DNA of 64,000 nt from Halobaculum rubrum (GCF_019880225.1 NZ_CP082284.1:1116001-1180000), one strand, 5' to 3'; counted from the first letter of the stretch, positions 17,098 to 26,517 are shown. The notes: generated by a model not told the origin, from the letters alone. A program made the numbers and translations.

Positions 17098-17152
17098 ACC
17101 CGCGATTTCGACCGTTGCATCAAAAAGCCGCCAGAGTCGGCAGGGCGTGCGG

Positions 17153-17647
17153 TTACTCGGTGCGCGGCTGCTCCGAGCGTCGGACCCGGACGGTTCCACC
17201 GCCGGTGATACCGACGAGGATCGGGTCGACGACCTCCCGACCCTGGACCGCGTCGCCCGCGTCGTCGCTCACGAGTTTCATCAGGTCCGGCGCGGTGTGG
17301 TTGACCTTCACCTCCGCCTCGTCGCAGGCGTCGTACACCCGGTCGGGCACGTCGTAGAGGTCGGTTCCCGCGGCGATCTCGATCCGGACGGGCGCCGACA
17401 ACGCCTCCGCGAACGCGACCGTCTCGCGCGCCTTCTCGACGTTGTCGCGGGCCGACGACTCGACGCTCGACACGTTCGCTCGCGACGTTCCCAGCAGATC
17501 GGCGATGTCGGCCTGCCTGACGTCGCGCTCGCGCAGCGCGAGGACCTCCGCCTGCCGGCGGGTGAGGACGCTGTGCTCGGCGTCGAAGCCGGCGCGGTCG
17601 AGCAGTTCGGCGACGTCGACCGCGTCGACGCTCCCCTCGGTAGTCAT
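17153..17647 (-). CDS. Tfx family transcriptional regulator
   Basis: This 164-residue protein has an N-terminal helix-turn-helix at residues 27-62, LTRRQAEVLALRERDVRQADIADLLGTSRANVSSVE shared between two helices in the LuxR/sigma-like style. The C-terminal Tfx domain (about 80-150) begins PVRIEIAAGTDLYDVP. Tfx of Methanothermobacter activates a molybdenum formylmethanofuran dehydrogenase operon; in haloarchaea the target is unknown. It lies upstream of the SDR gene on the same strand, 55 bases apart, and may be co-transcribed with it. Confidence 0.9.
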   Translation of the reverse strand: MTTEGSVDAVDVAELLDRAGFDAEHSVLTRRQAEVLALRERDVRQADIADLLGTSRANVSSVESSARDNVEKARETVAFAEALSAPVRIEIAAGTDLYDVPDRVYDACDEAEVKVNHTAPDLMKLVSDDAGDAVQGREVVDPILVGITGGGTVRVRRSEQPRTE

Positions 17648-17723
17648 GGGTATCGATCGAACCCCGGCACACAAAAAGGATAGTACGGACTGTCCAGCCG
17701 CGACCGTCCGGGGCGAGTCGGCG

Positions 17724-18179
17724 CTACGATCCCCAGAAGTTGTCGCGCGATCCGAGCCGTTCGCCTCGCTTCGCTTCGGTCTCCTCGTCGATCTCCGCGT
17801 TCTCGTGTTCACCCTCGTCTCCCTCCTCACCCTCCTCGGGCACGTCGGGAAGCCGCTCGATGACGCGTTTCGCCTTCGCGTGGTTGTGCTTCACTCGATC
17901 GATGCGGACGACCGCCCGTGCGGGCGGGAGCAGGCCGTCGACCATGACGATGTAGCCGTCGTCGGTGCGCCCGACGCCCGCGCCGCTCTCGTGGATGTCG
18001 TCGACCTCGACGACGACCTCCTCGCCGGGTTTGACCGGCTGCTGTTTCAGATCCGAGATCGGCATGTCGTAATCGTTGCACCACTCGGCGCCGCCGCGGT
18101 CGCCGTAGTGCTGACAGCCCATGCCCTGGATCCGCTCGGAGAACCGGGGGCAGTCATCCGCAAGTGGACAGTCCGCCAT
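17724..18179 (-). CDS. TRAM-domain protein with N-terminal cysteine cluster
   Basis: This 151-residue protein carries at residues 3-33 a cluster of cysteines and a histidine (CPLADDCPRF, GCQHYG, EWCND), probably a metal site. A TRAM domain at about 50-110 (VKPGEEVVVEVDDIHESGAG, GYIVMVDGLLPP) is a small RNA-binding beta barrel seen in tRNA-modification enzymes. The tail is acidic. Stand-alone archaeal TRAM proteins act as RNA chaperones in some methanogens; a similar role here is an inference. The start at 18179 places methionine directly before the cluster. Confidence 0.85.
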   Translation of the reverse strand: MADCPLADDCPRFSERIQGMGCQHYGDRGGAEWCNDYDMPISDLKQQPVKPGEEVVVEVDDIHESGAGVGRTDDGYIVMVDGLLPPARAVVRIDRVKHNHAKAKRVIERLPDVPEEGEEGDEGEHENAEIDEETEAKRGERLGSRDNFWGS

Positions 18180-18315
18180 GCGGAGATGTACCTCCGGCAT
18201 CGTCTAAACGCTTCCGTCTGAACGAGTCGCCGTGCGCGGCGGCCGACGAGAGGACCGCGATCCGGCCGAAGAAGGGCGACGAGGGGCTTTTGCTCGCCCC
18301 GCCCGTACCGCGACC

Positions 18316-18996
18316 GTGAACCGCCGCGCTCCTGAGCTCGCGCTTGTGACCGGGCTGCTCCTCGCCGCACCCGTCGGCGCGTTCGCACTGTGGGCGACGG
18401 GCGACCTGTCCCGGTCGCTGCTCACCGGCGTCGGTCTCCTGTACCCGTTCGCGGTGTACGCGATCTATCACGACGACGATCCGACGAGCGTGCTGCCGCC
18501 GCGGGCCGTGGCGGTCGCCGGCACGGTGGCCGGTGCCGTGCTCGTCGTCGACGCGGCAGCGACCGCCGGGGTCACCGACGCGACGCTGCGCGGCACCTTC
18601 CTCGGGCTGCTCGTCGCCGCGCCCGCGTGGACGTACGCCGTCACGTACACCCCGGTCCGTACGCTCCCTGACGGCCGAGTGCTCATGCTCGCCGGCGCCG
18701 TCGGCGGTGCAGCGCTGCTGCTGGTCGGATTCTCCGTCGAGACGCCGTTCGGTGCGGCGGCGGCGCTGGTGCTGTGGATCACGGGCGCGATCGCCGCCCG
18801 AGCCGCCGGGTTCGCCGCGACGCCGACCGCCCGGCTCGGCGCCGTCGCCGCCGGCGTCGTCCTCGGCGTCGCCGTCCTGTTCGCCGCGCTGTTCGCCGGG
18901 TCGGTGTCCTCCGCGGCGGTCCTTTCGGCGGTGACGCTGGCGCTTGCTCCGGCGGTGTACTACGGGCTCACGGTCGAAACGGCGTCGTTCGAGTGA
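18316..18996 (+). CDS. Predicted multi-pass membrane protein
   Basis: This 226-residue, very hydrophobic protein has about seven transmembrane segments spread evenly from residue 8 to 222 and no sizeable soluble domain. No charged motif, signature or cofactor site is recognisable; a short polar loop, YHDDDPTSVLPPRA, follows the second helix. The GTG at 18316 is chosen because the first hydrophobic helix starts eight residues later, while the open extension to 18232 is arginine-rich and overlaps the upstream region of the divergent TRAM gene. The function is unknown. Confidence 0.72.
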   Translation: MNRRAPELALVTGLLLAAPVGAFALWATGDLSRSLLTGVGLLYPFAVYAIYHDDDPTSVLPPRAVAVAGTVAGAVLVVDAAATAGVTDATLRGTFLGLLVAAPAWTYAVTYTPVRTLPDGRVLMLAGAVGGAALLLVGFSVETPFGAAAALVLWITGAIAARAAGFAATPTARLGAVAAGVVLGVAVLFAALFAGSVSSAAVLSAVTLALAPAVYYGLTVETASFE

Positions 18997-19082
18997 CCAA
19001 CGGTTCGGCGGGCAGCGCATCGGGGACACTGGCCGCGTAGTCGGGTATAACCGTTGGGCGGGCACCCTGTGCCCCGGTTCGA

Positions 19083-19601
19083 TCAGAGGAACTCGGCGAC
19101 CTCGGAGTACCACATGTCGTGGCGGTCGACGCGGTCGACGCGCTCGGCGATGTCGACGGCGAGCGCGTGCCAGCAGCGCTCGCTCGGGTCGGAGCTGTCG
19201 AGGTTGTAGGTGGCGTCCCGGCAGTCACAGCCGCCGTCCTCGACGATGTGCTCGTCCCGATAGCCGACGACGACGGTGAAATCCCGGTACCGTTTCACCC
19301 GACCCTCCGCGACGGCCTCGATCGCCCGGCGACCGCGGTCGCCGTGGAGGGTGATGATCTCGGCGACGACGGGGGGCCGAAGCTCGCCGGCGGCCGCCAG
19401 CGCCGCGCGCCAGTCGTCGGCCGCGAGGTCAGCGAGCGCGCCCGGATCGAGGTCGACCGCGTCCGCCGCGGTCGGTTCCTCGTCGGCGACGGGTTCCGCA
19501 TCGGTGGCGGCGGAGTCCCCGCCGTTCGCGGCGGATCCATCGTCGGTGGCGGCGGCCTCGGATGTCGCGTCCGGATCGGCGTCGCCGTCGCCTCTTGTCA
19601 C
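19083..19601 (-). CDS. SWIM zinc-finger protein
   Basis: This 172-residue protein has an alanine- and acid-rich, low-complexity N-terminal region (1-60). A helical stretch leads to a C-terminal SWIM motif, [22 protein letters not shown], fitting CxC followed by CxH, which binds one zinc. SWIM domains mediate DNA or protein contacts; small archaeal SWIM proteins are linked with recombination factors in other lineages. The start is taken at GTG 19601, since further extension runs antisense through trm1. It is divergent from trm1, with 129 bases between the start codons. Confidence 0.85.
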   Translation of the reverse strand: MTRGDGDADPDATSEAAATDDGSAANGGDSAATDAEPVADEEPTAADAVDLDPGALADLAADDWRAALAAAGELRPPVVAEIITLHGDRGRRAIEAVAEGRVKRYRDFTVVVGYRDEHIVEDGGCDCRDATYNLDSSDPSERCWHALAVDIAERVDRVDRHDMWYSEVAEFL

Positions 19602-19730
19602 GTCGCGTCGGTTCGCGTGGCCGCGGCAAAACGCTTCGGTCCCGTCAGGAGGCGGGCGGAGTCGCCGGCCGCTCGGGGGCGCGCCGATTCCACGCCAGTT
19701 AACCCCGCGGACGGCGCACGTCCGGCAACG

Positions 19731-20846
19731 ATGGAGGTCACGGAGGGCGGCGTCACCGTCGAGATCGAGGGCGCGCGCGACGGCGCGAGCGAGGGGCGCG
19801 CCGACGAGGTGTTCTACAACCCGGAGATGGAGCTGAACCGCGACATCACCGTCGCCGTGTTGCGAGCCTACGCGGACCGCGAGTCGCGCGCGGAGACGTA
19901 CCTCGATGCGATGGCCGCCTCGGGCGTCCGCGCCACCCGCGCGGCCGCCGAGGGGTGGGACGCGACCGCCGCCGACGTGGACGACGACGCCGTCGCGCTC
20001 GCGGGGCGAAACCTCGCGCAGTACGGCGGCGAGGCGGTTCAGCGCGACGCGAACGCGCTGCTGCACGAGGGGGTCTACGACGTTGTCGACGTCGACCCGT
20101 ACGGCTCGCCGATGCCGTTCGCCGACGCCGCCGTCGCCGGCACGCGGAACCTCCTGTGTGTCACCGCGACCGACACCGCGCCGTTGTGTGGCGCCCACTT
20201 CGAGTCTGGCGTCCGCCGCTACGACACGCTCCCCCGAAACACCGAGTATCACCCCGAGATGGGGCTTCGCGTGCTGATCGGCGCGCTCGTCCGCCGGGCC
20301 GCCAGCCGGGACAAGGCCGCCGTGCCGATCTGCTCGCACGTCTCCCGGCACTACGCGCGAACGTACCTCGAACTGGAGGCCAACGCCACCGAGGCGACGG
20401 CGACCCTCGACTCGCTGGGGTTCGTCCACCACTGCGAGGACTGCCTCGAACGCGACCACGAGTTCGGTCGCCTCCCCGAGGTACCCGAGTCGTGTCCGTA
20501 CTGCGGGTCGAACCGGGTCCTCACCGCCGGACCGATCTGGCTGGGACCGGTTGCCGACGCCGGGTTCACCGAGCGGGTCGCCGCCGAGGTAACGGACGAC
20601 ATGGGCGAGGCGAAACGCGCGCGGAAGCTGCTCCCGACGGTCGCCGGGGAGTTGGAGACGCCGACGCACTACGACCAGCACCGCCTGTGCAAGCAGTGGG
20701 GCCGTCCGGCCGTCGGCATGGACGAGTTCGTCGACGCCCTTCGGGAGGCCGGCTTCGACGCCTCTCATGCCCACTACTCCGGGACGGCGTTCAAAAGCGC
20801 CGCCACGGTCGCCGAGATGCGCGAGGCGACCGCCGATCTCGCGTGA
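19731..20846 (+). CDS. trm1: tRNA (guanine-26-N2)-dimethyltransferase
   Basis: This 371-residue enzyme dimethylates G26 of tRNA using S-adenosylmethionine. The N-terminal Trm1 signature [22 protein letters not shown] is followed by a class I methyltransferase core with catalytic motif DVDPYGSP near residue 122. A zinc-binding region, [10 protein letters not shown] and ESCPYCGSN (about 237-263), is followed by the C-terminal Trm1-specific domain ([15 protein letters not shown]). The length is normal for archaeal Trm1. The ATG at 19731 starts right before the first conserved strand. Confidence 0.96.
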   Translation: MEVTEGGVTVEIEGARDGASEGRADEVFYNPEMELNRDITVAVLRAYADRESRAETYLDAMAASGVRATRAAAEGWDATAADVDDDAVALAGRNLAQYGGEAVQRDANALLHEGVYDVVDVDPYGSPMPFADAAVAGTRNLLCVTATDTAPLCGAHFESGVRRYDTLPRNTEYHPEMGLRVLIGALVRRAASRDKAAVPICSHVSRHYARTYLELEANATEATATLDSLGFVHHCEDCLERDHEFGRLPEVPESCPYCGSNRVLTAGPIWLGPVADAGFTERVAAEVTDDMGEAKRARKLLPTVAGELETPTHYDQHRLCKQWGRPAVGMDEFVDALREAGFDASHAHYSGTAFKSAATVAEMREATADLA

Positions 20847-20913
20847 GCTGGTCGGGCGATCGCTCCGGTCGCGGTCGCCGCCCTCTTAGCCCTCGACCGA
20901 CAACGCGGTCGGT

Positions 20914-21741
20914 GTGTCGAACGACGCTCGTGCCCCCGAGTCGTCCAGCGACAGGGGGTCTCGATCCGACGCCGCCGGTCCGATAGCGGTCGCGGGCGCC
21001 GTCGTCCGTGCTCTCCGCGCCGCGGACGCCACGTTCATGGCGGGGAGCCTCGCGTACTACAGCGGCGTCGCGACCCTTCCGGTCACGGTGCTGATCGTCG
21101 CGTTCCTGACCCGGGCCGGGGAAGGGGTCGTCGCCGCCGGAGCCGTCACCGCGGGAGGGGAACTGCTGACGCCCCGGGGGCGAGCGTTCCTCCGGGCCTC
21201 GCTGGCCGACGTGTCGGAGCGACGCGGGATCGTCGTCATCGCCGGGACGTTGGCGGCCTTCTCGGTCGTGCAGCTGTTTCGGGGGTTCGATCGCGCGTTC
21301 GCCGCCGTTTACCGGGTCGAGAAGCGGGGCATGCGGTCGCGCGTCCACGACACGGCGTTCGCGCTCGGCGTCGGCGGGCTGGGCGTCCTCGCGGTGCTGC
21401 TCGCGGCGGGAGCCCTGTCGCTGTACACCAACGAGTCGCTCGTGCGCGGGAGCGTCCCCGTCGCGGTGTTGCTGCTGTCGACCGTGGCGCTGTTCCCGCT
21501 GTTCTACTCGCTCCCGGCGACGCCGGTGTCGCGCACGGAGGTGGTCCCGGGGACGCTCGTCGCCGCGGTCGGGTGGACGGTCACCGGCGCCGTGCTCGGC
21601 GCGTACGCCGCCCTCGGCAGTGGTGTCGGGATCTACGGCGTCCTCGGGGGGCTCGTCGTGCTCGTCGCGTGGTTCTACGCGGCGAACCTGCTCGTGCTCG
21701 TCGGAGCGGCGACGAACGCGGTGCTGGCCGGACACGTCTGA
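20914..21741 (+). CDS. YihY/BrkB family membrane protein (copy 1)
   Basis: This 275-residue protein with about six transmembrane helices belongs to the BrkB/YihY family, former 'ribonuclease BN' proteins now viewed as membrane proteins of unclear transport role. Family features are MAGSLAYYSGVATLP at residue 35, the FRGFDRAFAAVYRVE loop, and the C-terminal VYGVLGGLVVLVAWFYAANLLVLVGA pattern (here IYGVLGG). The start is GTG at 20914. A second, longer family member follows 142 bases later on the same strand, which points to a tandem duplication. Confidence 0.9.
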   Translation: MSNDARAPESSSDRGSRSDAAGPIAVAGAVVRALRAADATFMAGSLAYYSGVATLPVTVLIVAFLTRAGEGVVAAGAVTAGGELLTPRGRAFLRASLADVSERRGIVVIAGTLAAFSVVQLFRGFDRAFAAVYRVEKRGMRSRVHDTAFALGVGGLGVLAVLLAAGALSLYTNESLVRGSVPVAVLLLSTVALFPLFYSLPATPVSRTEVVPGTLVAAVGWTVTGAVLGAYAALGSGVGIYGVLGGLVVLVAWFYAANLLVLVGAATNAVLAGHV

Positions 21742-21883
21742 TCCGGCCGGCGTGTCGTGTGCGACCCATCGAGTGGAACGGGAACGCATCGACTGTCCGC
21801 CGATCGTCTCACCTCGCCCACGCAGTTCACACCGTGTCAACACGAACCGTGCGCTTTTCTCGCGGTCGCGTGAACACCGTGAC

Positions 21884-22804
21884 GTGCAGGCCGAATCCGA
21901 ACCGGCGGGAGCGACGGGAGTGTTCCGGCGGGCAGTGTCGTTCGCCCGCGAGATCGTCGCCCGGACGAGCGAGGAGAACGTCACCTTCCTGGCGGCGGGC
22001 GTGGCGTACTACGCGTTCGTCTCGCTGTTGCCGGCGGCGGTCCTGGCGTTGGTAATCGCGGTGACCGTCGGAGGACAGCAGCTCGCGGCCGCGGTCGTCG
22101 ACGCGAGCGCGAACGTCCTCACCGCCAGCGGGCAGGAACTGCTCGTCACCGCGCTCATCGACGGCCCCGGACAAGGGTCGGCGACGCTCATCAGCCTCCC
22201 GCTGACGCTGTGGGGGGCGTTGAAGGTGTTTCGCGGCCTCGACATCGCCTTCTCGCAGGTGTACGGGATCGAGGGCGCCGTCGGGCTCGCGGACCAACTT
22301 CGCGACTCGCTGGTGGTCGCCGCGAGCGTCGGCGGGAGCCTCGGTGCGATGATCCTGCTCGGGGCGGTCGTCGCCGTCGTCGACGTGGTCGCCGTGGCCG
22401 TCGTCGCGAACGCTCTCGCACTGCCGGCACTCCTCTCGGCCGCGTTTCTCCCGATGTACTACGTGTTCCCCGACACGGACGTGACCCTCCGCGACGTGCT
22501 CCCCGGCGCCGTCTTCGCGGGCGTCGGCTGGACCGTGCTCAGGGTGGCGTTTCAGGCATACGTCGAGTTCGCCGGGGGGAGCAGTGGCGGCGAGGGAACC
22601 GTATACGGCGTGCTCGGCGCCGTGCTGCTGTTCGTGACGTTCCTCTACTTCGGCGCGACGCTGGTGCTCGTCGGGGCCGTCGTCAACGTCGTATCCAGTG
22701 ACAGCGGCCGGGAGAGTTGGGGCGGTGACGGGGACGACCCGACCGCCGCGACGGAAGAGACCGGCAGGATAAAGGGACAGACACGCGTGCGGAGTGACGA
22801 ATGA
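21884..22804 (+). CDS. YihY/BrkB family membrane protein (copy 2)
   Basis: This 306-residue paralogue of the preceding gene keeps the same landmarks: FLAAGVAYYAFVSLLPAAVL, FRGLDIAFSQVYGIEG, and VYGVLGAVLLFVTFLYFGA, with about six membrane helices and a charged C-terminal tail. The GTG at 21884 is the only in-frame start close to the conserved part. Its stop overlaps the ATG of the next gene (ATGA at 22801-22804), so translation is coupled to the two-helix protein. The family's transported substrate, if any, is not established. Confidence 0.9.
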   Translation: MQAESEPAGATGVFRRAVSFAREIVARTSEENVTFLAAGVAYYAFVSLLPAAVLALVIAVTVGGQQLAAAVVDASANVLTASGQELLVTALIDGPGQGSATLISLPLTLWGALKVFRGLDIAFSQVYGIEGAVGLADQLRDSLVVAASVGGSLGAMILLGAVVAVVDVVAVAVVANALALPALLSAAFLPMYYVFPDTDVTLRDVLPGAVFAGVGWTVLRVAFQAYVEFAGGSSGGEGTVYGVLGAVLLFVTFLYFGATLVLVGAVVNVVSSDSGRESWGGDGDDPTAATEETGRIKGQTRVRSDE

Positions 22805-23220
22805 GCGGCGAGACCGCGAGCGCCGAGGCGGACGTCGACGGCGAGGAGGACGACGGCCGTCCGGCGCCGGACATCGGGGAGTTGGACGAGCGCGTCGCCG
22901 AGCTCCGCGCGGACCTCGACGCGATCGACGACCGAACCGTAGAGAAGCCGACGCTGGAGGCCGATCTGAAGCGATACGTCCGCCGACGGATGCGCCGCGG
23001 CCACGCCCGCGGGTGGGGACCGTACCTCGTGTTGCTGTACGGCACCGTGATGACGCTGGGCGCGTTCTACTTCCTCGAAGGGTGGGTCGCGATCACCGCG
23101 ATGCTCGTGTTGTTCCTCTCGACGCTCGGGCTGTACACGCTGTTCGTCCTCGTCGGCGTCGGACTCAACCTCGTGTCGGTTCCCGGCCGCGCGATCGACG
23201 CCGTCCGGGACCGCCGGTAA
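22801..23220 (+). CDS. Small two-helix membrane protein
   Basis: This 139-residue protein has an acidic disordered N-terminus, a charged helical middle (LDERVAELRADLDAIDDRTV, then KRYVRRRMRRGHARG) that may form a coiled coil, and two transmembrane helices at about residues 75-95 and 98-122. It overlaps the upstream BrkB gene by four bases and ends eight bases before the PAP2 gene, so the four form one likely transcription unit. No family function is recognisable. Confidence 0.83.
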   Translation: MSGETASAEADVDGEEDDGRPAPDIGELDERVAELRADLDAIDDRTVEKPTLEADLKRYVRRRMRRGHARGWGPYLVLLYGTVMTLGAFYFLEGWVAITAMLVLFLSTLGLYTLFVLVGVGLNLVSVPGRAIDAVRDRR

Positions 23221-23228
23221 GGGGGCGG

Positions 23229-24263
23229 ATGTTCCGCACTATCACCGCCGCCGCGGCCGCGCTGCCCGACTGGCTCGTCGTGATCGCCGCCCTCCTCACC
23301 CAGCTGGGTGACGCGTGGTTCCTCTATCTCGGCCTCGCGCTCCTGTACTGGCTTGCCGACGATCGACTGGCCGCCAATCCCCGCCGCGTCGGCGCGACCG
23401 TCGTCGCCGTCGGCCTCGGCGCGCTCGCGGTGACCGTCGGCCTCAAGAGCCTGTTCGCGTTCCCGCGGCCGCCCGGCGCCGGCGAGGCGACCGTCCCGTT
23501 GTGGCTCCCCGAGCTGCTTCACGGTGTATACGTCAACACCGCCACCGGCGACGGGTTCGGCTTCCCCTCCGGGCACGCGATCGGCGCGACGATGGTGTAC
23601 GGCGCGCTCGCGACGTTTCTCGACGTGGGAACGCGGCGGAGCCGTCGCCGCGTCGCCGCGGTCCTGATCGGCGTCGTCGCACTCACGCGGGTCGCGCTCG
23701 GCGTGCACTACCTCGCCGACGTCGCCGTCGGCGTCGCGGTCGGACTCGCGGGGCTGTGGCTGTTCCACCGAGTCGCCCGGAAGGGGTTCCGTCCGAACCC
23801 CGACCGGGCGTTCTTCCTGTCGGCCGTACTCGGCGTCGCGGCGCTGATCCTCGCCACGGCCGGCGGCCACGACGGCGAGATGGTAGAGGCGGGGATCGTC
23901 GTCGGCGGCGGGCTCGGCGGGTACGCCGTCTGGCGGGTTCGTGGGACGGACTCGACGACCGTCGGTGTCGTCGGTACGGTCGTGGGACTCGCGGTCATCG
24001 GGGCGGTGTTCGGCTCGGCGTACGCCGTCGCCTCGATCGGGCTCCCGTACGTGTTCGGGGTCGTCCCCGACACCACCCCGTTCCGTCTGCTGGCGACCGT
24101 TCCCCTGTCGTTCGCGGGCGTCGCGCTCGTCGTTGGCTGGCCGACGATCCTGGGCCGGGTTCGAGCGTCACGAGCCGACAACGACGACGCGGAGCCCGTC
24201 GAGGATCTCATCAGCGAGGCCGAATCCGACGCCGACGGGGGCGGAGCGAATCGATCCGAGTGA
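23229..24263 (+). CDS. PAP2-type membrane phosphatase
   Basis: This 344-residue integral membrane protein has the three motifs of the phosphatidic acid phosphatase type 2 family: KSLFAFPRP (K-x6-RP) near residue 74, PSGH near 112, and TRVALGVHYLADV (R-x5-H-x3-D) near 157. The catalytic histidines are both present. It should remove a phosphate from a lipid or isoprenoid phosphate at the outer membrane face. An additional block of about five helices (200-320) extends beyond the usual PAP2 core. It ends the BrkB cluster, suggesting a role in envelope lipid handling. Confidence 0.92.
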   Translation: MFRTITAAAAALPDWLVVIAALLTQLGDAWFLYLGLALLYWLADDRLAANPRRVGATVVAVGLGALAVTVGLKSLFAFPRPPGAGEATVPLWLPELLHGVYVNTATGDGFGFPSGHAIGATMVYGALATFLDVGTRRSRRRVAAVLIGVVALTRVALGVHYLADVAVGVAVGLAGLWLFHRVARKGFRPNPDRAFFLSAVLGVAALILATAGGHDGEMVEAGIVVGGGLGGYAVWRVRGTDSTTVGVVGTVVGLAVIGAVFGSAYAVASIGLPYVFGVVPDTTPFRLLATVPLSFAGVALVVGWPTILGRVRASRADNDDAEPVEDLISEAESDADGGGANRSE

Positions 24264-24296
24264 GCGGCCGCACGCGTCGATCGGCGAAACGAAACG

Positions 24297-24310
24297 AAAA
24301 AAAAAAAAAA
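24297..24310 (-). terminator. T14 tract downstream of glnA
   Basis: Fourteen consecutive A on the plus strand read as T14 on the minus strand, 30 bases after the glnA stop at 24340. Archaeal RNA polymerase terminates on U-tracts without needing a hairpin, so this is a strong intrinsic terminator candidate for glnA. It also separates the convergent PAP2 operon. Such a homopolymer is exceptional in this GC-rich window. Confidence 0.7.
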
Positions 24311-24339
24311 CGAGCGGCCGATGACCGACCGGCGACGCC

Positions 24340-25722
24340 TCAGAACGTCTCGAGGTAGCGATCGAGCTCCCACTGGGAGACGTCGATGCGGAACTCGTCG
24401 TACTCGGCCGACTTGGCCTCGATGAACTTCTCGGTGATGTGCTCGCCGAGCGCGTCCTGCACGACCTCGTCGTCCTTGAGCTCGGCGACGGCCTCGCCGA
24501 GGTTCGACGGGAGCGTGGTGATGCCGTACTCCTCGCGCTTCTGCTCGTCGAACTCGTAGATGTTCTCGCGGACGGGCTCGTCGCACTCCAGTTCGTCCTC
24601 GATGCCGTCGAGGCCGGCGTGGATGAGTGCCGCGAACGCGAGGTACGGGTTACACGAGGGGTCGGGGAACCGCGCCTCGATGCGCGAGGCGGCCGGCACG
24701 CGCGCGGCCGGCTTGCGGATGAGCGCCGAGCGGTTGCGGTCGGACCACGCGACGTAGACGGGCGCCTCGTAGCCGGGGACGAGCCGCTTGTAGCTGTTCA
24801 CCGTCGGGTTCGTCACGGCCGCGATCGCGGGCGCGTGCTCGAGGATGCCCGCGGTGAACTGCTTGGCCGTCTCCGAGAGGTCGAACTCGTCGTCGCCGTC
24901 GTGGAAGGCGTTCTCGCCGTCCTCGGTGAACAGCGAGATGTGGGTGTGCATCCCCGAGCCGTTGATCCGCGGGATCGGCTTGGGCATGAACGTCGCGTGG
25001 AGGTCGTGCTGGGCGGCGATTGCGCGCACGACGGTGCGGAAGGTGCCGACGTTGTCGGCGGTGGTGAGGGCGTCGTCGTACTCGAAGTTGATCTCGTGTT
25101 GGCCCTCGGCGACCTCGTGGTGGGACGCCTCGATCTCGAAGCCCATGTCCTCGAGGCCGTAGATGATGTCCCGGCGCACGTCCTGTGCGAGGTCCTTGGG
25201 CGCGAGGTCGAAGTAGCCGCCGGCGTCGTTGGTCTTCGTCGTCGCGCGCCCGTCCTCGTCCTCCTCGAACAGGAAGAACTCCGGCTCGGGGGCGGCGTTG
25301 ACCTCGTATCCCATGTCCGCGGCGCGCTCCAGCGCGCTCTTCAGGACGCGACGGGGGTCGCCCTCGAACGGCTCGCCCGTCGAGGTGTTGATCACGTCGC
25401 AGATGAGGCGGGCGGCGCCGCCGCCGTTGTCGCCCTCGCGGGTTCTCCACGGGAGCACCGCGAACGTCTCGGGGTCGGGCTTGAGGCGCATGTCCGACTC
25501 CTGGATCCGTACGAAGCCGTCGATCGAGGAGCCGTCGAAGTAGATACCCTCGGTGAACGCCTTCTCGGCCTGCGTCGCCGGGACCGAGACGTTCTTGACC
25601 GTCCCCAGGATGTCCGTGAACTGGAGGCGGAGGAAGTCGATGCCCTTCTCGTCGATCTCGTCGATGACGTCCTGCTCGACGGCGCTGAGCCCGCCGTCCG
25701 GTTTGGTGTTTCCGTCCGTCAT
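24340..25722 (-). CDS. glnA: Glutamine synthetase, type I
   Basis: This 460-residue enzyme makes glutamine from glutamate, ammonia and ATP, the main entry of ammonia into metabolism. The N-terminal beta-grasp domain contains [12 protein letters not shown] and FDGSSIDGF. The catalytic barrel has [24 protein letters not shown], and the ATP/glutamate-binding [27 protein letters not shown] follows. No adenylylation-loop tyrosine motif of the bacterial beta subtype is evident, consistent with the archaeal/alpha subtype regulated by feedback or PII proteins. The ATG at 25722 fits the TATA position; a longer frame to 25815 runs past the promoter. It is divergent from an Lrp regulator. Confidence 0.97.
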   Translation of the reverse strand: MTDGNTKPDGGLSAVEQDVIDEIDEKGIDFLRLQFTDILGTVKNVSVPATQAEKAFTEGIYFDGSSIDGFVRIQESDMRLKPDPETFAVLPWRTREGDNGGGAARLICDVINTSTGEPFEGDPRRVLKSALERAADMGYEVNAAPEPEFFLFEEDEDGRATTKTNDAGGYFDLAPKDLAQDVRRDIIYGLEDMGFEIEASHHEVAEGQHEINFEYDDALTTADNVGTFRTVVRAIAAQHDLHATFMPKPIPRINGSGMHTHISLFTEDGENAFHDGDDEFDLSETAKQFTAGILEHAPAIAAVTNPTVNSYKRLVPGYEAPVYVAWSDRNRSALIRKPAARVPAASRIEARFPDPSCNPYLAFAALIHAGLDGIEDELECDEPVRENIYEFDEQKREEYGITTLPSNLGEAVAELKDDEVVQDALGEHITEKFIEAKSAEYDEFRIDVSQWELDRYLETF

Positions 25723-25752
25723 GTTGTGACGTTTGTCTTCATACACTCCCTG

Positions 25753-25824
25753 TATATAGGAGTTGACGGTCAGTGCAATTACCCCTTCAGCTCTCTCGCA
25801 GTGGACATCCGTCAAATTCTAAAG
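25753..25824. promoter_or_regulatory. Divergent promoters of glnA and the Lrp regulator
   Basis: The minus-strand TATATA at 25753-25758 lies about 31 bases before the glnA ATG. The plus-strand TTCTAAA at about 25818-25824 lies 24 bases before the lrp ATG at 25848. The 125-base region between the two start codons contains both promoters, an arrangement that would let one regulator act on both genes. Confidence 0.6.
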
Positions 25825-25847
25825 GGAGGCACCCGTGGACGAGTGTA

Positions 25848-26306
25848 ATGACGTACGAAAACCTCGATGCCAAGCTCGTCAACTCGCTGTTAGGGAACGG
25901 TCGCGCCAGCCTCCGCTCGTTGGGCGAGGATCTCGACGTGTCGGTGACGACCGTCTCGAATCACCTCCGCGACCTCGAGGACGAGGGCGTGATCGAGGGG
26001 TACACGCCCCGGGTGAACTACGACCGGCTCGGCTACGACGTGACGGCGATCGTCCAGCTGAAAGTCGAAGGGAGTGCGTTGCCGGAGATCGTCGACCGCC
26101 TGCGCGAGCAAAAGCAGATGGTAACCGTCTACGAGGTCACCGGCGACTACGACGTCATCGCGGTCGGCAAGTTCCACGACACCGACGAGATGAACGAGGG
26201 GATCAAGGGACTGCTCGCCGATCAGGACATTCGCGAGACGAACACGTCGGTCGTGCTCAACACGGTCGTGGAGAACGCGCAGTTCGACCTCGACGTCGAG
26301 GAGTGA
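25848..26306 (+). CDS. lrp: Lrp/AsnC family regulator beside glnA
   Basis: This 152-residue transcription factor has an N-terminal winged helix-turn-helix (residues 5-50: [39 protein letters not shown]) and a C-terminal RAM/AsnC ligand-binding domain (65-145: [29 protein letters not shown]). In Halobacterium, an Lrp protein encoded next to glnA influences glnA expression; the divergent layout here supports the same role, an inference from position. A TATA box at the right distance predicts a leaderless transcript from the ATG at 25848. Confidence 0.94.
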   Translation: MTYENLDAKLVNSLLGNGRASLRSLGEDLDVSVTTVSNHLRDLEDEGVIEGYTPRVNYDRLGYDVTAIVQLKVEGSALPEIVDRLREQKQMVTVYEVTGDYDVIAVGKFHDTDEMNEGIKGLLADQDIRETNTSVVLNTVVENAQFDLDVEE

Positions 26307-26364
26307 ACTGTCGCTCGCGGCGGGCCGCGAGCGGTGAGAACGGTCGATCCAGCGAACGCCGAGT

Positions 26365-26517
26365 TCAGACCATGAGCTCGGTCACGTCTTCCATGTCCGT
26401 CTGACAGAACGGACAGCGGTACCGGGTCGAGAAGCCGCCGGACTGGGCCGTCGTCTTCGCTTCGAGTTCGTGCATTCCGATCTGACGGCCACAGTCGGGA
26501 CAGTTCACCTTGGGCAC
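26365..26517 (-). CDS. 50-residue double-CxxC zinc ribbon protein
   Basis: A short gene encoding 50 residues, starting at GTG 26517. Two CxxC pairs, NCPDCGRQIG near residue 6 and RCPFCQTDME near residue 36, form a compact zinc ribbon. Haloarchaea encode many such one-domain zinc proteins, several of which affect biofilm, swarming or stress phenotypes; the role of this one is not known. A minus-strand TATA (TTTATGC, 26541-26547) lies 24 bases before the GTG, which supports both the start codon and expression. It is convergent with the Lrp gene. Confidence 0.85.
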   Translation of the reverse strand: MPKVNCPDCGRQIGMHELEAKTTAQSGGFSTRYRCPFCQTDMEDVTELMV

